Part shown: piece after piece, positions 9,424 to 18,841 of the stretch | How the letters are laid out: every line of letters starts with the position of its first letter | How positions within the stretch are numbered: the stretch's first letter is position 1 | Source: Streptomyces sp. CCM_MD2014 | GTDB taxonomy: Bacteria; Actinomycetota; Actinomycetes; Streptomycetales; Streptomycetaceae | Assembly: GCF_000772045.1 (NCBI RefSeq) | Contig: NZ_CP009754.1 | Coordinates: 3,162,001 to 3,226,000 of the forward strand | Reading direction: 5' to 3' | Length of the DNA: 64,000 bases | Notes under the pieces: generated by a model | What the model was told of the DNA's origin: nothing | The model's input: the letters and a program-made list of their open reading frames with translations, nothing else | Database searches by the model: none | Translations under genes and position numbers: made by a program

Positions 9424-11235
9424 CTACGGCTGCTTCAGGTACAGGTCGTTGATGTCGATGTAGCTCGACTCGTTGCTGTACCGGGCACCGCCGATGTTCG
9501 ATCCGTAGAGCTGGATCTGCTTGGAGTAGTAGACCGGGGCCGCCGGGTTGATCTCCTCCACGATCCGGTGGTGGGCCTCCTCCCAGGTCTTGGCCGCCTC
9601 CTCGGGCTCCTGCGTCAGGGCCTTCTTGATCAGCGCGTTGACCTCGGCGTCGTTGATGTGCGAGTAGTTGGACGCGCCGTCGGCGACCAGTTCACCGTCG
9701 TAGACCGGGGTGATGACCGTGGAGGCGCTGGGCCAGTCCTGGCCCCATCCGGTCATGTAGAGGTCGTACGGGTTCTTCAGCTTGCCGACCTGCTCGTAGA
9801 AGCTGGCCCGGTCGATCTCCTTGGCCTGGACATCGAAGCCGATCTTCGCCAGGGCGTCCTTGATGATGACCATCTGGGCCTGGCCGCGCGGGGTGTTGGA
9901 GTAGGCGTAGGTGAGCTTCGTGCCCTCCTGGACACCCGCCTCCTTCAGCAGCTGCTTGGCCTTCTCCGGGTCGCCGTTGGGCTTCTTGAGCTTGCCGAAC
10001 GGGTCGTACTTCGGGTCGAAGTTCGGCAGGGTCGGCGCGAGCAGGCCGCCGGCGACCTCGCCGCCGTAACGGCCGCCGTCCGCCTGGACCATGGACTCGT
10101 TCGGGATCGCGTAGGTGATCGCGTCGCGGACCTTCTTGTCCTTCAGGCGGTCCAGGTTGAAGGTGAGCTGCCACACGTAGACCTGGTAGCCCTGGATGGT
10201 ACGTTTCTTCGTCGCCGGGTCGCTGATGACCTTCGACATCTGGGCCGGGTCGACCGAGTCCGTGAACTGGATGGCGTTCTTGGCCTCGCCCTGGTCGGCG
10301 ATGAGCCGCTTGGTCTGGCTGGCCTGGTCGATGGTGCTGGTGAAGTTGTAACCGTCGACGTACTGGTGCCGCACCGAGTCCGTCTTCGGGTCCCACTGGT
10401 CGTTCTTGACCAGTTTCATCGACTTGCCGGGTTTGTACTCGGCGATCTTGTAGGGGCCGAGGGACGCGGGGGCGTCGTCGTACTTCTCCTTCGTGTCCCG
10501 CTTCTCGGGCACGATGGCGTAACCGGCCATGGCGAGGGCCTGCGGGAGGTCCGGGCGCGGCTGGTCGAAGTGGAAGACGACCGTCTTGTCGTCCGGCGTC
10601 TCCAGCACCGAGTCCGGCAGGTGCTTGCCCTTGTAGGGGCCGTCCGGCAGCGCCTTGCGGTAGTCGTTGCCGGAGAGCCAGGACTGGATGTAGGTCGGAC
10701 CGTCGAAGATCACCTTCGAGTACAGGCGCTCGATGCTGTGCCGGACGTCCGCCGAGGTGATGGCGTTGCCCTGGTCGTCCTTGATGTTGTCCTTGAGCTT
10801 GTACGTCCAGGTCTTGCCGCCGTCGGAGGACTGGCCGGAGTCGGTGGCGAGGTCGCCGACGACCGTCAGGTTGCCCTTCTCGTCCTCCTGGTAGTTCGTC
10901 AGGCCGCGGTGGATCAGGTTGGCGAACTGGCCGGCGTCGCTGACGTAGATCTGGCCCGGGTCGAGGTGGGTCAGGTCCGACTGCATGTACACGTTGATGA
11001 ACCCGCCGGGCTTCGCGCCGGGGACGTCCTCGGCCGGACCGTTGGACGCGGCGGCGTCGCCGTAGGACACGGGGTCCTGCTGCTCGGCGGCGTCCTTCTG
11101 GTTCTTGGCGTCGCTCTTGCCCTTGCCGCCGCCGTTGTTGTCGCCGGAGCAGCCGGTCAGCACCAGCGCGCCGGCCACGATGGCCACGGCTATGGCGCGC
11201 GTCGTGCGCGTGGTGCGGGTTCTGATGGGCTTCAT
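9424..11235 (-). CDS. bldKB: Oligopeptide-binding lipoprotein, probable BldKB
   Basis: Receptor of the minus-strand importer; SBP family 5, 603 residues. Start chosen at ATG 11235, just after AGGTGG. The N-terminus is basic, then hydrophobic, with lipobox LTGC and Cys29 as lipidation site, so it looks like a Sec-type lipoprotein, unlike the Tat-type partner at 977-2740. A Gly/Lys/Asp-rich linker precedes the binding domain. In S. coelicolor BldKB binds an extracellular peptide needed for development. Here that role is inferred from operon order and the typA neighbour. Confidence 0.85.
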   Translation of the reverse strand: MKPIRTRTTRTTRAIAVAIVAGALVLTGCSGDNNGGGKGKSDAKNQKDAAEQQDPVSYGDAAASNGPAEDVPGAKPGGFINVYMQSDLTHLDPGQIYVSDAGQFANLIHRGLTNYQEDEKGNLTVVGDLATDSGQSSDGGKTWTYKLKDNIKDDQGNAITSADVRHSIERLYSKVIFDGPTYIQSWLSGNDYRKALPDGPYKGKHLPDSVLETPDDKTVVFHFDQPRPDLPQALAMAGYAIVPEKRDTKEKYDDAPASLGPYKIAEYKPGKSMKLVKNDQWDPKTDSVRHQYVDGYNFTSTIDQASQTKRLIADQGEAKNAIQFTDSVDPAQMSKVISDPATKKRTIQGYQVYVWQLTFNLDRLKDKKVRDAITYAIPNESMVQADGGRYGGEVAGGLLAPTLPNFDPKYDPFGKLKKPNGDPEKAKQLLKEAGVQEGTKLTYAYSNTPRGQAQMVIIKDALAKIGFDVQAKEIDRASFYEQVGKLKNPYDLYMTGWGQDWPSASTVITPVYDGELVADGASNYSHINDAEVNALIKKALTQEPEEAAKTWEEAHHRIVEEINPAAPVYYSKQIQLYGSNIGGARYSNESSYIDINDLYLKQP

Positions 11236-11336
11236 GATGCCGATCCACCTGCCTGTCGATAGTTGTCCACGAGTGCTGCCTGACGGTCCGGAAGCCCGGC
11301 ACGGGGGTGGCAGCGCCCCCACCCACCAATGGACGG

Positions 11337-12371
11337 TTAGCGTCCGGTCTTGGGGTCGAATGCGTCCCGGACGGAGTCGCCGAGAAGGTTGAAGGAGAGG
11401 ACGAAGACGACCAGCGCCACTCCCGGGAAGAACATGAACATCGGGTCCTGCTCGTACACGTCGGCACCGATGGCGAACATGCGGCCCCAGTCCGGGGTCG
11501 GTTCGACGAAGCCCACACCGATGTAGGACAGGAAGGCGATGGACAGGATGGTGCTCGGGAGGATGTAGGTGGCCTGCACCAGGATCGGTGTGACGATGTT
11601 CGGCAGGATCTCCTTGCGCACGATGCGCCAGGGAGAGGCCCCGGACACCTTGGCCGCCTCCACGAACTCCCGCTCACGCAGGGTCAGTACCGATCCGCGC
11701 ACCAGCCGGGCGAGCCCCATCCAGCCGAGGAACCACATCACCAGGGTGATGGCCACGGCTCTGAGGTAGGTGGGGGTCTCGTCCTGCGGGGATACGAACA
11801 TCGCGGTCACGACGGGCATGAAGGCGATGAAGAACAACTGCTGCGGGAAGGCCAGGAAGAAGTCGGTGACGCGCCCCAGCCAGTAGTCCACCCGGCCGCC
11901 GAAGAAGCCGCTGACCATCCCGATGAGCACGCCGGTGACGACGCAGAGCGTGGTGACGAGCACGGCCATGTACAGGGAGGTGCGCATGCCGTACAGCAGC
12001 ATGGTGAACACGTCGCGGCCCAGCTTGGGTTCGACGCCGAACCAGAAGTCGCCCGACATGCCGCCGAACGAGCCCGAGGGCATGGCGAAGTCGTCCAGGA
12101 GGAAGGGGTATTCGGGCTCCCGGGAGTACAGCGTGTAGGGGTTCTTCCCGTACGCCTTCGCGATGAGCGGGGCGAGTGCGGCGACGACGAAGTAGAGGAG
12201 CACGACGCAGGCGGAGACCACCCCGGTGCGGTCGCGTTTGAACCGGAGCCACATCAACTGCCCTGGTGACCGGCCTTCGTGACCCTTCTCCTCCCCCGTC
12301 TTGGCGGGCTTGGGAGCATCGTCGGCGACGGCTGCGGTTCCGCCGTCCTCAATGTCGATTGGACTTGTCAC
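11337..12371 (-). CDS. bldKA: Peptide ABC transporter permease, probable BldKA (DppC/OppC type)
   Basis: First gene of the minus-strand operon, GTG start, 344 residues. A cytoplasmic tail of about 50 residues rich in Asp, Ala and Lys precedes the first membrane segment (VSACVVLLYFVVAALAPLIA). The EAA loop is EFVEAAKVSGASPWRIVRKE. It ends GDSVRDAFDPKTGR. It aligns throughout with the permease at 2-898. A 627-base gap upstream probably carries the operon promoter. BldKA identity is by synteny recalled from S. coelicolor. Confidence 0.86.
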   Translation of the reverse strand: MTSPIDIEDGGTAAVADDAPKPAKTGEEKGHEGRSPGQLMWLRFKRDRTGVVSACVVLLYFVVAALAPLIAKAYGKNPYTLYSREPEYPFLLDDFAMPSGSFGGMSGDFWFGVEPKLGRDVFTMLLYGMRTSLYMAVLVTTLCVVTGVLIGMVSGFFGGRVDYWLGRVTDFFLAFPQQLFFIAFMPVVTAMFVSPQDETPTYLRAVAITLVMWFLGWMGLARLVRGSVLTLREREFVEAAKVSGASPWRIVRKEILPNIVTPILVQATYILPSTILSIAFLSYIGVGFVEPTPDWGRMFAIGADVYEQDPMFMFFPGVALVVFVLSFNLLGDSVRDAFDPKTGR

Positions 12372-12998
12372 AATTCGTCCGTTTCACAGGTGTGGGTGTG
12401 CCGAACCGGCGACTGGCGCGGGGTGTGCGCCATCGCGGTACGGATCATGAAGAAGCGTCGGGACGTTCCGGAGGACACCGGAAACCCGCAGCCGGACGCG
12501 CGTAGCCGGATGCCCGGACTTCAGCGGCCGGCCCGCTCCTCAGAGTCGGTCGCCGTCCGACGGTGCGCAGTTGCGGGCGACGGACCGTGTGACCCACCTG
12601 GTGTTCGTGACACCGCGCATGGGACTCCTCCTCATGACTCCACGTGTTCACCGACAGGAGGGGGCGTTCATCCGGCTTCCGACACCCCTGACGGAAGCTC
12701 AGCCGACCCCTGGTGCTCGTGAGTCGGGCACTGTCCCCACAGCGCTTGACCCATTGACCCGAGCGTTACGCGGCTAACTATCTGCCATGAGCAGAAGAAC
12801 CGACCACCGTCTTTAAATCTCAATTCAGTCACAGCTCAGGGGTGGATCTTCCAAAATCTGGACAAACCGTTCGGGACGAGAAGACCGCGAAACGGACGTG
12901 TTACATGGGTATCGGGCGTCGCTCTCCGCGTTTCGGACACAAGGCGCCTCCCGGAGGGTCATCGCGGGGCCTCCGGCGCTCGGAAAACCAGTTGAAAA
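12372..12998. promoter_or_regulatory. Long non-coding region upstream of the probable bldK operon
   Basis: There is no convincing gene in 627 bases; open frames here lack ribosome sites and codon bias. Positions about 12770-12880 are clearly more A/T rich than the surroundings, as expected for a promoter region reading leftward into bldKA. A tandem 8-base repeat, TTGACCCA/TTGACCCG, occupies 12746-12761. On the minus strand 12806-12797 reads TGGTCGGTTC, one mismatch from the AdpA consensus TGGCSNGWWY. These are candidate sites only. Confidence 0.5.
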
Positions 12999-13033
12999 AG
13001 CCCGGGCACCCCCACGATGGGGGCACCCGGGCT
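12995..13033 (-). terminator. Rho-independent terminator of typA
   Basis: On the minus strand a stem of 8 bp plus 5 bp with a 2x2 internal loop (12999-13033, loop ATCGT on that strand) is followed directly by TTTTT. It starts about 30 bases after the typA stop. It is the clearest classical terminator with a U tract in the window. Confidence 0.88.
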
Positions 13034-13062
13034 CCGTTGTGTGCCGCCGTGCGGCAGCCGGA

Positions 13063-14979
<1,917 letters not shown>

Positions 14980-15111
14980 ATGAGGCGTACTCCCGGAGGG
15001 TGTGATGACGGCCCTCGCGGACGTCCGTGTCACGCGGGCCTGCCGGGCGGTACATGCCACGGCCTCACCCAATGGTACGGGGCTCCGGAGACTGCGGCTT
15101 GCCGGGAGGGT

Positions 15112-17346
15112 TCAGGAGGAGGAGGCGGACGAGGAGGACGACGTGGACGGGGCGGAGGGACGGGAGCCCTGGGCGCCCTTCTTGAGGAAGCCCATGTCCT
15201 CGTAGACCGGCGTCTCGAAGCCGAAGGCTCCCGCGTTGGCGAGGTTCTTGCGGGCCACCGTCAGCTCGGGGCGCTGGTAGAGCGGGATGGAGCCGGCCGC
15301 GGCCCAGATCCGCGAGTCCGCCTTGCGCAGCAGGTCCCGGGCCTCCTTCTGGTCCAGGGTGGTCATGGCCCGGTCGAAGAGCTGGTCGACCTGGTCGGTG
15401 CCGACCCGGGTGTAGTTCTGCGCGACGTTCAGGGAGCCGTCGGCGGCCGGGACGGGCTTGGCGTAGATGGGGCGGGCGTCGGTGGCCGGGAAGGCGGAGG
15501 CGGGCCAGGAGTAGAGCGCCAGGTCGTACTCGCCGGCGGCGATGTGGTCCTTGAAGTAGCTCTCGTCCGGCACCTTGGTGATCTCGGTGCCGATGCCGAT
15601 CTCCTTCAGCATGTCCGTGATGCGGTCGGCCACGGTCCGCAGGGTCTCGGAGCCGGGGCCCGAGGGGAGCACGAAGCGCAGGGTGAGTGCCTTGCCGTCC
15701 TTGGCGAGCGGGGCCGCCGCCGAGCCGGCGGGGGCCGCGGTGCCCTTGGGCGCGTAGGCGCCGGGGGCGCCGCCCTGAGCGGTGTTCTTGCCGCTGCTGT
15801 GCTTCTCGCCACTTTCCAGGTCGGCGCCGTCGTCGCTCTTGCGCTCCGCGTTCTTGTTGTCCTCGCCGACGATGTACGTGCCGTCGTCGTCGCCCTCGGA
15901 CTTCTTCTTCTCCTCGTCCTTCTCGTCCTTCTCGGCGCCGGCCGCCTTCTCGCCGTCCTTCTTCACCGGGCCGCCGCGCACCCACCCTGCGTCCGCGAGC
16001 AGGGCCCGGGCCTCCTTGGCGTTCTGCTCGCCCAGCGCGCCGCTGCCGTCGGCGTAGGCGGGCTGGCCGGACAGGGCGAGGTGGCTGCCGACGGGCTCGG
16101 CGGGCAGGCCGAGCGGCTTCAGCACCGCCTCGGCCAGCTTCTCGCGGTCCAGGGCGCGGGCCACGGCCCTGCGGACGCGTTCGTCGGCGAGGGGGCCGCC
16201 GGAGCCGTTGAGGGCGAGCTGGGTGTAGGCGGGTTCCAGGGACTTGCGGACCTCGAAGCCGCTCAGCGCCTTCTGCCGGCGTGCGGCCTTCGCCTCGGCC
16301 TCGCGCCGCTCCTCGCGGGCGAGGATCTCCTCCTCGGCGGCCTCCTCGTCGGAGCCGTTGGCGACGGCCCAGGAACGCAGCGCCTCGGCGGCGGACCCGC
16401 CCGGGGCGCCCGCGGCCGGGGAGCCCTGCGGACCCATCAGCGGGGCGCCGGTGGCCGGGTCCCGGGGTGCCGCGGCCAGGGTGACCTCGTCGGCGGTCTC
16501 CGGGTCGATCTCCGCGAGGTCGAGCTTGCCGGCGACCAGTTCGGAGACGCGCTCGTCGCGGGGTACGGCCCGCAGCACGATCTTGTCCAGCTTCGCCGGC
16601 TCGCCCCACCAGCGCGGGTTGCCGGTGAGGACGACCTGGTCGGCCTTGGTGTCGACCTTCTTGACCGTGAAGGGCCCGGCGGTGACCTTGAGCGACCGCC
16701 GCGCGCCGTCGTTGAAGGCGTCGGGGGTGCCCGTCACGTCCTTCGGGTACAGCGGCGAGAACAGGGCCTTCCAGTCGGCGTAGGGCCGGCTGAAGGTGAC
16801 CTTGACCTCGAGGTCGTTCGCGCCGCGCTCGATCTTCTCGATGCGGTCGTAGCCGGCGTTGCGGGCGGTCCAGTAGGCGCTGTCCTTGCCGGACAGGGCG
16901 CGCCACTGGGCGGCGAAGTCCGCGGCGCCGATCTCCCGGCCGTCGCTCCAGACGGCCTGCTGGTTCAGCTTGTAGACGACGACCTGCTTGGGCTCGGTGT
17001 CGACGACCTCGGCCGACTCCAGGTAGTCGGGGTTGCGCACCGGACTGCCGTTCTCGTCCATCCGGTACATCGAGGGCAGCACGGCCTGGGCGACGCGGGT
17101 CGTGGTCGCGTCGGCGTCCGACTGGAAGGTGTTCAGCGTGTCCGGTACGGAGTCCACGGCCCAGCGCAGGGTGCCGCCGTCGGAGACGGAGGCGCGGGTC
17201 GCGGCGGCGACGTCCTGTGCGGCGAGCGGCTTGCCGGCCGGGTCCTCGGAGGTGCAGCCGGCCAGCGCGGGGACCGCGAGGACACCCGCGGAGAGGAAGG
17301 CGACCGAACGCATGACCGCGCGCGGTCCGACGCCGACGTGGGACAT
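15112..17346 (-). CDS. SBP family 5 lipoprotein with a long charged insert
   Basis: Stand-alone solute-binding lipoprotein, 744 residues, well above the usual 500-600. Start chosen at ATG 17346, eight bases after GGAGGT. Lipobox LAGC gives Cys31. The family 5 fold is interrupted near the middle by about 75 residues rich in Lys, Glu, Asp, Gly and Ala, with runs such as EKDEKDEEKKK, probably a disordered loop. The C-terminus is a Ser/Pro tail. No permease or ATPase gene is adjacent, so it may feed another importer, possibly one of the two nearby, or act as a peptide chaperone or receptor. Three iterons lie just upstream. Confidence 0.88.
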   Translation of the reverse strand: MSHVGVGPRAVMRSVAFLSAGVLAVPALAGCTSEDPAGKPLAAQDVAAATRASVSDGGTLRWAVDSVPDTLNTFQSDADATTTRVAQAVLPSMYRMDENGSPVRNPDYLESAEVVDTEPKQVVVYKLNQQAVWSDGREIGAADFAAQWRALSGKDSAYWTARNAGYDRIEKIERGANDLEVKVTFSRPYADWKALFSPLYPKDVTGTPDAFNDGARRSLKVTAGPFTVKKVDTKADQVVLTGNPRWWGEPAKLDKIVLRAVPRDERVSELVAGKLDLAEIDPETADEVTLAAAPRDPATGAPLMGPQGSPAAGAPGGSAAEALRSWAVANGSDEEAAEEEILAREERREAEAKAARRQKALSGFEVRKSLEPAYTQLALNGSGGPLADERVRRAVARALDREKLAEAVLKPLGLPAEPVGSHLALSGQPAYADGSGALGEQNAKEARALLADAGWVRGGPVKKDGEKAAGAEKDEKDEEKKKSEGDDDGTYIVGEDNKNAERKSDDGADLESGEKHSSGKNTAQGGAPGAYAPKGTAAPAGSAAAPLAKDGKALTLRFVLPSGPGSETLRTVADRITDMLKEIGIGTEITKVPDESYFKDHIAAGEYDLALYSWPASAFPATDARPIYAKPVPAADGSLNVAQNYTRVGTDQVDQLFDRAMTTLDQKEARDLLRKADSRIWAAAGSIPLYQRPELTVARKNLANAGAFGFETPVYEDMGFLKKGAQGSRPSAPSTSSSSSASSS

Positions 17347-17381
17347 CTCTGCTACCTCCGGAAGGCCGCGTTTGCTGCGTG

Positions 17382-17408
17382 GTGCCGTATTTGCCGTATG
17401 TGCGGTAT
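17382..17408. repeat. Three tandem 9-bp iterons upstream of the 744-residue lipoprotein gene
   Basis: GTGCCGTAT, TTGCCGTAT and GTGCGGTAT are head-to-tail with no spacer, 36 to 62 bases upstream of the chosen ATG at 17346. The spacing and position suggest regulator binding sites. The same DNA is open in frame with the gene, which would give a repetitive peptide; the strong ribosome site downstream argues that it is not translated. Apart from these iterons the divergent gap 17347-17672 shows only A/T-rich promoter-like sequence. Confidence 0.6.
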
Positions 17409-17672
17409 TCAAGTTGATCATTTGTATCCGGACGGGGATGCGGCCACTGAAGGGGAAACGGTTCGGCCACGCCGGGAGACACGGCGACGACGGTGCGTAA
17501 GCTCACCCGTGCGGCTCAACACCACCCGCGCTGCGCCGACACGCCCCGGCCAATCGGTGCACGTCCCTTCCCAGCGACCGGTGTGACGCGCGACACTCTC
17601 AGGCGCATGCGCGTCGCCCCCGAGCCCGGCCCGGCGACTGTCTGCCGTGTCCGACGGAAGTGAGGTCACGTC

Positions 17673-17963
17673 TTGTCCGTGCACGACGATCTGTCATCCG
17701 TGCAGCGCAGCCTCGACGAACTGGCCCGGACGGTGACCCGGCTGGAACAGCAGCTGGGCAGCGGCGGCCTGGAAGTCCGCCGGGTCCGCACCGACGCCGA
17801 CCACCTGCGCGAGAGTCTCGCGCTGCTGCGGGCGGCGGCTGCCGCGCCGGACGCGCCGAAGCGTCCGGACCTCGTACCGATCCCCGACACGCCCTACGAC
17901 GGCTCGCTGTGGACGGACTCGGACGACGAGGGCCTCGGCGCCCGCGACCGCCGCGCCCCCTGA
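17673..17963 (+). CDS. Small predicted coiled-coil protein, function unknown
   Basis: 96 residues. I start it at TTG 17673, seven bases after GAGG; a GTG at 17679 is the alternative. Residues 5-30 (LSSVQRSLDELARTVTRLEQQL) show heptad spacing of hydrophobic residues, so a coiled coil is likely. The C-terminal third is acidic and Pro-rich (PDTPYDGSLWTDSDDEG). It precedes the succinate dehydrogenase genes by 28 bases on the same strand and may be the first gene of that operon. I do not recognise a named family; position suggests a conserved streptomycete companion of sdh. Confidence 0.7.
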   Translation: MSVHDDLSSVQRSLDELARTVTRLEQQLGSGGLEVRRVRTDADHLRESLALLRAAAAAPDAPKRPDLVPIPDTPYDGSLWTDSDDEGLGARDRRAP

Positions 17964-17991
17964 ACCCGACCCGACCGACCGGAGTCGCCCA

Positions 17992-18825
17992 GTGGCCACT
18001 GGTACGGAACCCCCAGCCACCGACCCCCGTACGCGTGGCGGCGTGCACACCCCGACGCGCGCCGCCATCCGCGCCCCGCACCTGCGCACCGACCGCTGGT
18101 GGCTGGCACCGGCCGCCACCGCGGCGGGCCTGCTGGCCTTCGTCGTCTACTCGACCTGGCGGGCCTTCGCGGGCGCGGACTACTACGCGGCCCCCTACGT
18201 CTCGCCCTTCTACTCCCCCTGCCTGGCGGAGAACTGCGAGCCGATGCGCTCGGGGCCCAACTGGGAACTCTTCGGCACCTGGTGGGGCATCTCCCCCGCG
18301 ATCGTCATCCTGGTCTTCCCGCTCGGCTTCCGCCTGACCTGCTACTACTACCGCAAGGCCTACTACCGGGGCTTCTGGGCGTCCCCGCCCGCCTGCGCGG
18401 TGGCCGAGCCGCACAAGAAGTACACCGGCGAGACCCGCTTCCCGCTGATCCTGCAGAACGTCCACCGGTACTTCTTCTACGCGGCGCTCCTGGTCGCGGG
18501 CATCCTCACCTACGACACCGTGCTCGCCTTCCGCGACGAGCACTACGCGTGGGGGCACATGGGGCTCGGCACCCTGGTGTTCCTGGCCAACATCGTGCTG
18601 ATCTGGGCGTACACCCTCTCCTGCCACTCCTGCCGGCACATCGTCGGCGGCAAGCTGAAGCACTTCTCGCGGCACCCCGTGCGCTACCGGATGTGGCAGC
18701 TGGCCGGCCGGCTCAACGCCCGGCACATGCAGCTCGCCTGGGCGTCACTGGTGAGCGTGGCGCTCGCCGACTTCTACGTGTACCTCGTCGCGTCCGGTGT
18801 CTTCGACGATCCGCGCTTCTTCTGA
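17992..18825 (+). CDS. Succinate dehydrogenase/fumarate reductase membrane cytochrome b-like subunit
   Basis: 277 residues, GTG start. It has an N-terminal hydrophilic tail and about five membrane segments, with candidate haem-ligating histidines in NVHRYFFYAALL and GHMGLGTLVFL. A conserved motif CHSCRHIVGG lies near the C-terminus. It anchors the flavoprotein and iron-sulfur subunits encoded directly downstream (16-base gap) to the membrane and passes electrons to the quinone pool. Actinobacteria often have two such complexes, and this one matches the type with a single large membrane subunit. Assignment relies on membrane topology and operon context. Confidence 0.85.
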   Translation: MATGTEPPATDPRTRGGVHTPTRAAIRAPHLRTDRWWLAPAATAAGLLAFVVYSTWRAFAGADYYAAPYVSPFYSPCLAENCEPMRSGPNWELFGTWWGISPAIVILVFPLGFRLTCYYYRKAYYRGFWASPPACAVAEPHKKYTGETRFPLILQNVHRYFFYAALLVAGILTYDTVLAFRDEHYAWGHMGLGTLVFLANIVLIWAYTLSCHSCRHIVGGKLKHFSRHPVRYRMWQLAGRLNARHMQLAWASLVSVALADFYVYLVASGVFDDPRFF

Positions 18826-18841
18826 TGAGTGAGGCCTTCTG

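Noticed and set aside
6449-9463. Roughly 1000-codon plus-strand frame antisense to the same operon
   Set aside because: Antisense shadow rich in Asp, Gly, Val and His with no motif; the minus-strand ABC genes explain the DNA.
12266-12722. Short frames in the region before bldKA
   Set aside because: Low-complexity Arg/Ser composition, no ribosome sites, and different frames compete; better read as regulatory DNA.
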